Shown: piece by piece, positions 18,826 through 26,014 of the stretch
How positions within the stretch are numbered: position 1 is the first letter of the stretch
Layout of the letters: each line of letters begins with the position of its first letter
Source of the DNA: an uncultured Pseudomonadota bacterium
GTDB lineage: Bacteria > Pseudomonadota > Gammaproteobacteria > Burkholderiales > Methylophilaceae
Assembly: GCA_903833595.1 (NCBI GenBank)
Contig: CAILFU010000168.1
Span: forward strand, 1-45,425
DNA: 45,425 nucleotides
Direction of reading: 5' to 3'
Notes under the pieces: generated by a model
Told to the model about the DNA's origin: nothing
Database searches by the model: none
What the model saw: only the letters and a program-made list of their open reading frames with translations
Program-made: the position numbers and the translations under genes

Positions 18826-20517
18826 TTAGGTTAGTTTATGAAGTGCGTACGATGCCATAATCTGAGAAACTGGTACAAAACCTTTAGGAAAAAGGTCGCA
18901 AGCTGGCACAGGCTTATTAATTTGATCTACAGAGAATGTTTGAATGATTTTCTTTATTTCTTTTACTCTGTTAATTGGATTTTTTATATCTTCAAGATTT
19001 AAATCTTCTTCATAGATTGCTTGATTATTAGAGTTAATTTTTGGTATATCTAATTCAAAAATCCTCATTTTAAAATCATGGAATTGTGGAAAATGACCTA
19101 CAAGTATTTTCTCAATTTTGTTTATATCATGACTATTAAAAACTTTAACTTTGTGATTTAACCCAGTGCCTGCAAAAGCTGCTACATACCATTTCTTACC
19201 AACGCTATCATTTTTTATAGGATGGTAGTTCAGCAAATCTACAGTCATATTGCCTTGTTTAAGTGGGTGTCTTCTAAAACGTGAATTAATGGCTCTACGC
19301 TTGGGATTATCAAACTTTCTTTCTGAAAAGGTATTTAAATTAAATACTTTCTCATTTAGGCCCTTAAATTTATCAAAATTAGGTAAAAAAACTGGAGCCA
19401 ATCCGACTTTATCTCTAATTGCCTTAGCTAAAGCTGCGCTCAGGTGAGGAGAAACTGAATTTCCAATTTGTTTCCATTTTTGCGATTCTGAGCCAACAAA
19501 TTGATAGCAATAAGGATACCCCATCAAAGTGGCAATCTCACGGATTGTAGGTAGTCTATATTCACCATTTCCAACCCGATTGTATTCTGACTTGAAAATA
19601 ATAGCTTCACGTGTTGATGCCGAGCGAGTTGCCATAATAGTTCTAGAGCTTCTAGTTTCAATTTCAGGAAATGACATTTTGCCCATATAAGGATGATTAA
19701 CTTTACAATGCTCAGCTTTTTCCCATTCAATCTTATATAACCCAGTGTCGTAGAAATGATCAGTCATCTCGTTTAAGGAAACCTGAAGCGAAGGATAATT
19801 CGGATCTGTAAAAGAATATTCACATGGATTTTTGGCAAGTTTAAAATTTGGGGCAGGTATTGATGAACGTATTTCCCCGACTGTTATTTGCTGAGTAACA
19901 GTTTTTTCTGGGTGCAGGTATTCACCAGTTTCAATCCATTCACCAACTACATAGCGTCTGCGATTTTGTGGTGCACCATAGTCTGCAGCATTAAGGACTT
20001 CGCCCTTAATATAAAGTACTACGTCCTTAGGATTCTTCCTCAAAGATATAGCCCACTCTTTCAAATTTAACTCTTCAAAAGTATATTGGGCTTTAATGTG
20101 AGATTGCGATTCTGGGACATTTTCCATGTACCAAGCTTTTAGCACAGAGTTAGGCTTACTTTTTTGAATTGCTATAACCCTTAAGAAAGCTTTGATTAAC
20201 TTTACACCATCTGTTTTGTCGGCTTTCCCCGCTCTATTTGACATCGAAAAAGAGACGCAAGATGGGCTACCTATAATTACTTCAGCCTCAGGTAGTTTGA
20301 TTGCATCGGTAACATCGTCTGAACTTTTACCCCAAAAGTCTAGTACGTTTTGAATGGTGTCGTTCAGATGATGGTTCAGATTATGGGAATCTAAGGCATT
20401 TTGCCAAAAATCAATCCCCTTTATGATACTAAAACCCTGCTGTCTGAACCCTTCTGAGAAGCCGCCAGCACCGCAAAAAAAATCAATTACTTTTAAAGAT
20501 TTATCCATTATCAGCAT
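18826..20517 (-). CDS. DNA (cytosine-5-)-methyltransferase with long C-terminal extension
   Basis: Motif I VIDFFCGAGGFSEGF, motif IV-like GSPSCVSFS, motif VI MENVPES, motif VIII QNRRRYVVG, motif X QIGNSVSPHLSAALAKAI. Confidence 0.9.
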   Translation of the reverse strand: MLIMDKSLKVIDFFCGAGGFSEGFRQQGFSIIKGIDFWQNALDSHNLNHHLNDTIQNVLDFWGKSSDDVTDAIKLPEAEVIIGSPSCVSFSMSNRAGKADKTDGVKLIKAFLRVIAIQKSKPNSVLKAWYMENVPESQSHIKAQYTFEELNLKEWAISLRKNPKDVVLYIKGEVLNAADYGAPQNRRRYVVGEWIETGEYLHPEKTVTQQITVGEIRSSIPAPNFKLAKNPCEYSFTDPNYPSLQVSLNEMTDHFYDTGLYKIEWEKAEHCKVNHPYMGKMSFPEIETRSSRTIMATRSASTREAIIFKSEYNRVGNGEYRLPTIREIATLMGYPYCYQFVGSESQKWKQIGNSVSPHLSAALAKAIRDKVGLAPVFLPNFDKFKGLNEKVFNLNTFSERKFDNPKRRAINSRFRRHPLKQGNMTVDLLNYHPIKNDSVGKKWYVAAFAGTGLNHKVKVFNSHDINKIEKILVGHFPQFHDFKMRIFELDIPKINSNNQAIYEEDLNLEDIKNPINRVKEIKKIIQTFSVDQINKPVPACDLFPKGFVPVSQIMASYALHKLT

Positions 20518-20620
20518 ATTGTAATGTATAAATTCTTTAGTACATAATAAGAAAATTTCACTTATAAATACAACATTTTATGAGGCAATTACCAGGGTGG
20601 TCGCTAATCGAAAAATCGCA

Positions 20621-20658
20621 CAAAAGATAACGCCCCAATCTTTCGAAAGGGCTGTCTT
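20621..20658. repeat. Direct repeat copy A (terminator-like) next to tRNA fragment
   Basis: caaaagataacgccccaatctttcgaaagggctgtctt; 35/38 identical to 22854..22891 by eye. Confidence 0.85.
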
Positions 20659-20660
20659 TG

Positions 20661-20700
20661 TAGTGAAAGAGGGACTTGAACCCTCAACCCTGTGATTATG
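20661..20700 (-). repeat. tRNA-Met 3' fragment (attachment-site remnant)
   Basis: tagtgaaagagggacttgaaccctcaaccctgtgattatg; 35/40 identical to 32451..32490 of the intact tRNA-Met. Confidence 0.85.
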
Positions 20701-20738
20701 CATTTCAGTCATGAGATATTTTATTCTAATAATTATTT

Positions 20739-21599
20739 CTAGGCTGAGAAGCCATTTATAAATTGTTGTAACAGGCGTTCTGAATGATGCAGTGGGTTTT
20801 CCATCGCCTTTAATTCTTTTGCCATGTCTTGAATGAGGTATCTTCTTTTTTCACCGTTGATTATTGTAAGTATCTGTTCTTTCGTTGTTTGAGATGCCAT
20901 CTTTGATGCATCCTTGCCAAGCAACCAAGCGCCTGTTAATTCAATGTCATAGTCTGCTGCTTCTAGTGCTGCAATTGCAATATTATCTTCGTAGATTCTA
21001 GTCTCATTTCCTGCTTCATGATAACTCCTTAAAAGCGCGGCCAAATCAATTGCATCTTTTGATTTGGAGTCATGCCTACGATCCACCCATGCAAATATTT
21101 TGAGTATTGCAATACTTGGTAGTGATGCTATAGAAATGGTTAGGTCTGGCTCTAGTTCTAACTTTATCGCCGCATTAAGCGCATCTCTATATCCGGCAAC
21201 ATTTAAAATTACTGACATCTCTGGCGGCCATTTGATGGTATCAGGTGTAGTTTCAATTGCGCCAAAAGGGATTAAGTCTATTTCATATGCATGCTGTTGT
21301 TCGGCAGTATTAAAAAAGAGTTGGTGAATTTTGCCATTTGATTGTGTAAAGCCACATTCATTAATTAAGTATGCTTTAATTTTTTCATACATAGTCCAGT
21401 TTTCGATTGCTAATGCAAAGTCAATATCATTAGATGTCCTACCAGCACTTAATCCAAATACATGTTCCAGCAGTATTATTCTTGCTGTTGCACCTATCAT
21501 AAATATTTCAAAATCTAGCACTTGAGCGGCTTTGTAAACTTCACGTATTACAGCTACTCTCATCGGATCTAATGCTCTAATGGGCTTAGTCATAGGCAT
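20739..21599 (-). CDS. AbiEii-like nucleotidyltransferase toxin (start uncertain; track opens at 21653)
   Basis: GATARIILLEHVFGLSAGRTSNDIDFAL nucleotidyltransferase-like motif; coupled to an AbiEi-like gene. Confidence 0.65.
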   Translation of the reverse strand: MPMTKPIRALDPMRVAVIREVYKAAQVLDFEIFMIGATARIILLEHVFGLSAGRTSNDIDFALAIENWTMYEKIKAYLINECGFTQSNGKIHQLFFNTAEQQHAYEIDLIPFGAIETTPDTIKWPPEMSVILNVAGYRDALNAAIKLELEPDLTISIASLPSIAILKIFAWVDRRHDSKSKDAIDLAALLRSYHEAGNETRIYEDNIAIAALEAADYDIELTGAWLLGKDASKMASQTTKEQILTIINGEKRRYLIQDMAKELKAMENPLHHSERLLQQFINGFSA

Positions 21600-22632
21600 T
21601 TTCAATGTATTTTTCGTAGATAATTTTTGCTGTGTCAAAATTTCGAGGGTCAAGTGTTGCTAGTAAGTCTGCATATACTAATATTGGTGGCACAGTGTCT
21701 GCAGGTGGCTCATCTTTGAAATCCCAGAATGCGTCGATAAACTCAATGTCCCCTTGAGGGTCTGCTCTTAGCTTTTGGTCTACTACCATTCGAGTCATAT
21801 TCTTTTGTATGTCAGCGTTATGAAAATAAAGCGTGCATGTCTGTGGGCGTAAGTAGCCAGTTAGTTTTTCTGCTGCGACTTCTGCACCCCATTGCGCACC
21901 ATATTGCTTTGCGTCTACTGCATGCCACCAGTCGGGTGTTGGTGCCCTAAATTTTCTTACGTTAAGCCTTGGTCGTAATTTTATAGGGTAGTTAGTCACC
22001 CATTCTTGTATTAGTTTGTTACGTTCAAGCATAGTGCGTTTGGCCTTTTCACCAATGGTATAACCTCTTTCATCAAGGTCATAAAGTACCCATCCGATTG
22101 TTCCAAGTGCCACTCCGGCCACGTCATTAATATCTCTATAAGTAGCATTCAGCAAAGTCGGTTTGCATAAAAGTGCAAATACAACTCTTAAATTGGTGGG
22201 TGTTACAGCTCTTTTGCCTTCGGGTCTGTCTAGCTTGAAGGTGTCATTTGGGCGTTGTCCTTTTATGAGGACAAATATGCCATGTCCTTTCAGGTAAGCA
22301 TTGCCTGTGGTGTCTATAAATTGCAAATCAAGCTCTCGGCATTTATCTGCCATTTCTTCTGTAATACGTGGGGCGACAAGCATTAATTGTTCGCCGTATG
22401 GACCTAGACGGTGTTTTAGTTCAGCTATATGTGCAAAGCGATCTACTCGCTTAATCTCTGCTATGACAATAAGGTTCTTGCCATTTATTGTTAATTCAAC
22501 TGTAGCATCACCACGCATGCCTTTTGCAAACTCGGGTTCAATGTCGGTTATACGACCATTGATCCCCGTAGTTTGTTGCAAAGCGTCTAAAGCTCTTGCT
22601 AATATTAGATGTTCTGTTTTAAGTATTTTCAT
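21586..22632 (-). CDS. AbiEi-family type IV toxin-antitoxin antitoxin-like protein
   Basis: VELTINGKNLIVIAEIKR...DLQFIDTTGNAYLKGHGIFVLIKGQRP...; paired with nucleotidyltransferase. Confidence 0.65.
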   Translation of the reverse strand: MKILKTEHLILARALDALQQTTGINGRITDIEPEFAKGMRGDATVELTINGKNLIVIAEIKRVDRFAHIAELKHRLGPYGEQLMLVAPRITEEMADKCRELDLQFIDTTGNAYLKGHGIFVLIKGQRPNDTFKLDRPEGKRAVTPTNLRVVFALLCKPTLLNATYRDINDVAGVALGTIGWVLYDLDERGYTIGEKAKRTMLERNKLIQEWVTNYPIKLRPRLNVRKFRAPTPDWWHAVDAKQYGAQWGAEVAAEKLTGYLRPQTCTLYFHNADIQKNMTRMVVDQKLRADPQGDIEFIDAFWDFKDEPPADTVPPILVYADLLATLDPRNFDTAKIIYEKYIENAYD

Positions 22633-22650
22633 TTTGTTTAATAATTCATA

Positions 22651-22740
22651 ATGTTCGCGTTACGTGAACATTATTGCATATTGAACAAGATTGTCAACAC
22701 TTTTGTTCATTAAAAATTAATGTTCACGTAACGTGAACAT
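22651..22740. promoter_or_regulatory. Candidate operators of the AbiE-like operon: two 21-bp palindromes plus a central inverted repeat
   Basis: ATGTTCGCGTTACGTGAACAT (22651-22671), TGAACAA..TTGTTCA (22682-22709), ATGTTCACGTAACGTGAACAT (22720-22740). Confidence 0.7.
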
Positions 22741-22777
22741 ATTTATCTTATGAACTAATGCTTAAACGAAGCCAGTA

Positions 22778-22804
22778 CACATTCGGACAATTTGTCCGAA
22801 TGTG
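22778..22804. repeat. 27-bp perfect palindrome
   Basis: CACATTCGGACAA-T-TTGTCCGAATGTG. Confidence 0.85.
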
Positions 22805-22853
22805 AAAGCTAAAATTAAAATGTAGTTAATTGACTGCTAGGTCACTGCGTCGA

Positions 22854-22908
22854 CAAAAGAAAACGCCCCAATCTTTCGAAAGGGGCGTCTTGAGTGGTGG
22901 GAAAGAGT
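22854..22908. repeat. Direct repeat copy B (terminator-like) with degenerate attachment-like tail
   Basis: caaaagaaaacgccccaatctttcgaaaggggcgtcttgagtggtgggaaagagt; hairpin ACGCCCC/GGGGCGT; tail resembles tRNA-Met 3' end tggtgaaagag. Confidence 0.7.
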
Positions 22909-22967
22909 CCCCCAAACAATCGCCTATAATCAATTATATATAGTGGTTTACTAATTTAGTGTTATAG

Positions 22968-22990
22968 AGTTACCCCCAAAGTTACCCCAA
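22968..22990. repeat. Tandem GTTACCCC(M)A motifs, candidate integrase arm-type sites
   Basis: gagttacccccaaagttaccccaa; the same paired motif occurs at 32312..32336. Confidence 0.5.
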
Positions 22991-23194
22991 TTAGTTTAAC
23001 TCTTCTATATTTCCCGTGTGAGCGATATGCTTCTAATGTTACCTCAAGCCGTCATTCTATACGCCTAAACAAACTGAGATAAATAGGGTGGGGGGGTATT
23101 TTCTATATGGTGATGGTGGTCGGGTAATGGTACCTGCCTATCGTATCTGTCACAGCGTTAGGTTGGGATGCAGTCCCTCTAACTCATTATTCAT

Positions 23195-24079
23195 TTAATT
23201 TGTGCTTAAATAATTACATACCTCTTTAACCAGCCCCACTTTATTTTCGTAATCAAGGAATACCCATTGCCCATTAGCGTTATATTCAAGAAAGATTAAC
23301 TCTCCATTTCTTTCTAGAAAATCTATTCTCCCCCAATTAACTTTCAGGTCAGCGCAGAATTTATCAATAGCAATATTCTCTTTTGCACTTAACTCTCTAA
23401 GATTCCATTGTTTTGTATCTTTAAAGTCTTGTTCTGAGCGCCAATCTAATCCCTTCAAGTCTTTACGACTCCTCTGAAATGCAAATGACTTACCATTACA
23501 AATAAATATAGTAGTGTCATATTCAGCGTCAATGGTTTCTTGTAAGTACCAAGGGAACTCTGGGTTAAGTTTATTAACATCTACGGCGGTAGTGAATAAG
23601 GTGTGATTAGTTGTTGTCAGTCCTGAAGATAAAGACTTAGCTACAACATTTTTATTTTTTAGATTTGGTGCTTTTTTGAAACCCCATCCAGTAAATGTCT
23701 CGGGGGTGGGGAAGTGATTCTGTGCTACGGACAAGATATGTATTTTGCCGTTCCTGTTATGAAAATCTGAAGGGGTTCCCTTGACTAGATTGCGGTGAAA
23801 GAACCAGTTATATATCTCTCTAAAAACATATTTAACTTCTTCATTTACAAAATCATCTTCATGAGCTTGATAATTTGTAACTTTCCACCAAAAACAATGG
23901 GATGCAGTTTCGGACGTTATTTCTAACCCAGCTGGATTCTTAATTCTCCAATAGCTTGGCGTTAATTCAACTTCATACTCTTCAAAAATATCAAAATTAA
24001 ATCTGAATGCTTTTTCATTGATTTGTTCAAAAAGTAAATCTGACGTACCATCAAAAGAAGCTGTTAAAACTAATAGCAC
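23195..24079 (-). CDS. ATP-grasp ligase, MvdD/RimK-like, candidate graspetide RiPP maturase
   Basis: MLLVLTASFDGTSDLLFEQI N-terminus; ILSVAQNHFPTPETFTGWGF; C-terminal VNWGRIDFLERNGELIFLEYNANGQWVFLD typical of graspetide ligases; GTG start. Confidence 0.75.
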   Translation of the reverse strand: MLLVLTASFDGTSDLLFEQINEKAFRFNFDIFEEYEVELTPSYWRIKNPAGLEITSETASHCFWWKVTNYQAHEDDFVNEEVKYVFREIYNWFFHRNLVKGTPSDFHNRNGKIHILSVAQNHFPTPETFTGWGFKKAPNLKNKNVVAKSLSSGLTTTNHTLFTTAVDVNKLNPEFPWYLQETIDAEYDTTIFICNGKSFAFQRSRKDLKGLDWRSEQDFKDTKQWNLRELSAKENIAIDKFCADLKVNWGRIDFLERNGELIFLEYNANGQWVFLDYENKVGLVKEVCNYLSTN

Positions 24080-24100
24080 GTCAGGCTTTCACTAACTTAA

Positions 24101-24283
24101 TTAGTCGTTATCAGCATCATTTGGTCTACCAGTGTAGTCATATGTTTGAGTGCCGTTCATTGTCACTTGCTGCCATGCTACAGTAGTATTTTTTTGCAAT
24201 TGATGGTCATACATAGGCGCTGCAACGTCAATGCGCATCGGCGCAGTTGCTAGCATTAATGGTGTTAAAAGTTCAATAATCAT
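24101..24283 (-). CDS. Candidate graspetide precursor peptide (60 aa)
   Basis: MIIELLTPLMLATAPMRIDVAAPMYDHQLQKNTTVAWQQVTMNGTQTYDYTGRPNDADND; AAGGAG RBS; 21 bp upstream of the ATP-grasp gene; Thr-rich then Asp-rich C-terminus. Confidence 0.7.
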   Translation of the reverse strand: MIIELLTPLMLATAPMRIDVAAPMYDHQLQKNTTVAWQQVTMNGTQTYDYTGRPNDADND

Positions 24284-24402
24284 TCTAAGCTCCTTATGGC
24301 AAAAATTGATAGATATAATACTTTACAACAGTTCAACACTACCCCTTACCTGAAGAACTATCAAGCGAATTTACAGTAAACATACAAATATATTAACTCT
24401 GG

Positions 24403-24416
24403 TTGATTTATATCAA
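24403..24416. promoter_or_regulatory. Perfect FNR/ANR-type box
   Basis: TTGAT-TTAT-ATCAA matches TTGATNNNNATCAA; 120 bp upstream of precursor start codon. Confidence 0.6.
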
Positions 24417-24442
24417 ATTCAATAAATTAGGTAAGGTACCCA

Positions 24443-24889
24443 TTAACGGAAACTTCCACAATCGTACGATAAATATTTATAGCATGAGCTTATGCAATCA
24501 TTATCTTTTTCATTCTTTCCAGAAGTTAGCCCACAGTTTCGCTGACAATTATTGAGTGCATCTTGCCTCTTCTGGGCACATTGTTGTGATTTATTTTCAT
24601 CTTGCTGGAATTTATACGCATCCTTGATATTTCTAGTCATTGTTTCATCGTTAAGAATTTTCAGTTTCTGTTGCTGCTCTTGTTGCTCCTTAGCAGCTAA
24701 ATCCTTTTCTCGTGCTTCTCTTTCCTTTAATTCTCTCGCTAATTTAAGGTATTCATCTCTTCTTTGCTGCATATCAAGTTGCTGCTGTTTAGTTTGTTGG
24801 CTACCGATCTCATTTTTTTGTTCCTCCCCCATAGAGTGCAGTGGGAAGTAGCAAAGTACTAATAAAAGAATTAATAGTATTTTCTTCAT
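24443..24889 (-). CDS. Secreted Cys-rich coiled-coil hypothetical protein (track opens at 24919)
   Basis: MKKILLILLLVLCYFPLHSMG signal peptide; Gln/Glu-rich helix; six Cys in C-terminal part. Confidence 0.6.
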   Translation of the reverse strand: MKKILLILLLVLCYFPLHSMGEEQKNEIGSQQTKQQQLDMQQRRDEYLKLARELKEREAREKDLAAKEQQEQQQKLKILNDETMTRNIKDAYKFQQDENKSQQCAQKRQDALNNCQRNCGLTSGKNEKDNDCISSCYKYLSYDCGSFR

Positions 24890-25062
24890 CGGAATATTCC
24901 TTGAGAAACCTAATACCAAATATTAATAGACAATACTCTCTTTTTATAGAAAGTAAGCTATCCTATTGAAGCGTTGGTAAAAAATTAAGAAAACTCTACC
25001 TAAAAATGCAATCCTAATTGTGGTGGGATGCCTATTTAGCAGTATTTTTTTGGATAACTTAT

Positions 25063-25536
25063 ATGATAAAAGTCATAAGTGCAGTAGTTTTTATGTTTCT
25101 ATTTAGTTCAACCGCAAGTGCTCTTGAGTTAAAGCTCTCATGTGACATCAAGGTTAAAGTTACTTTTTCTAATGGTGATGTAAGGGATACGCAAGGCAGT
25201 GCCATCGTTGAAGTCATGGATTATGGGGCTGGTAAAAAATACATAGGCATAACCTCAGCAGACGAGGTTGCAAATAGTTTGTCTGTTATTCTCAAGCAAG
25301 AACTGGGAAAAACTATCACTGATAATAGCGATGAAAATAAATGGGACATTGAAAACACTTACTCTGGTAACGAAGGCCGAGTAGAAAACCCACGCAGCAC
25401 ACGCATAGTGATAGATAGAAATTCTGGGGAATTAATTGGTTCAAGTTCTTTTACTCAGAAATCTAATGGATTGGCGTTGAACATAGGAGTATCTGGTAAT
25501 TGTAAAAAAATAAATACCTCAGTCAAAAAGTTTTAA
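25063..25536 (+). CDS. Secreted hypothetical protein (likely start 25063; track opens at 25018)
   Basis: MIKVISAVVFMFLFSSTASALELKLSCDIKVKVTFSNGD: signal peptide. Confidence 0.6.
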   Translation: MIKVISAVVFMFLFSSTASALELKLSCDIKVKVTFSNGDVRDTQGSAIVEVMDYGAGKKYIGITSADEVANSLSVILKQELGKTITDNSDENKWDIENTYSGNEGRVENPRSTRIVIDRNSGELIGSSSFTQKSNGLALNIGVSGNCKKINTSVKKF

Positions 25537-25597
25537 ATAAGCGAAATATTTAATGGGCTTGCTAATAAGTACTCAGCGACCACTGAAAGCGGCTTAC

Positions 25598-25912
25598 CTA
25601 TTTTGAACGTAATCTTTTCCTATATTCAGCATTAGGCTCTGGTTCACCATAGCTCTCTTCATAGCTTGCAAGCATCCCAAGTATCTTTTCAGATTTCTGT
25701 TTAGGGGGTGACTCCAAATCCTTAGGCACTTCTATTGCAACACACCTGTTTAATGTTATAGCTTCTAGGAGCTTATCCTTGCTTGAGATTAGATAAACAT
25801 CTTTCTCACATTCCTTACAGAAGCGCACACCATCACGAGATGTTTCTTTCATCTCATCCCACTTTTGAGCACAACGAAAGCCAAAAACACAATTGCGAAT
25901 TTTTATTGTCAT
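25598..25912 (-). CDS. Small Cys-rich, zinc-ribbon-like hypothetical protein
   Basis: CVFGFRCAQKWDEMKETSRDGVRFCKECEKDVYLISSKDKLLEAITLNRCVAIEVP. Confidence 0.55.
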   Translation of the reverse strand: MTIKIRNCVFGFRCAQKWDEMKETSRDGVRFCKECEKDVYLISSKDKLLEAITLNRCVAIEVPKDLESPPKQKSEKILGMLASYEESYGEPEPNAEYRKRLRSK

Positions 25913-26014
25913 TGAAATATGTCCTGAATTTCATTTACCCTATATGAAGCATACGGCGTTGGCCATAGATGAAAATTTAAGGAGAAAATATGTAGTTTAG
26001 ATTTCCTTAATAAT

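Noticed and set aside
14611-20517. Calling the MTase/ParB/SNF2/DUF3883 operon DISARM, Druantia or BREX
   Set aside because: Hallmark genes (DUF1998 drmB, PLD drmC, giant DruE helicase, pglZ/brxC) are absent; only generic domains are shared.
20621-22908. Possible CRISPR-like repeat array from the repeated hairpin sequence
   Set aside because: Only two copies 2.2 kb apart flanking protein-coding genes, with no regular spacers and no cas genes.
23080-23110. G-rich tract (gggtgggggggtatt), with C/G-rich tracts at ~28400 and ~28850, as possible G-quadruplex or cos-like sites
   Set aside because: Short, not matching a regular four-run G4 pattern or any known packaging site; no supporting context.
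24552-24851. Plus-strand 99-aa Ser/Cys/Leu-rich ORF, initially considered as a Cys-rich peptide precursor
   Set aside because: Antisense of the Gln/Glu-rich coiled-coil gene; composition is explained by the complement of its codons.
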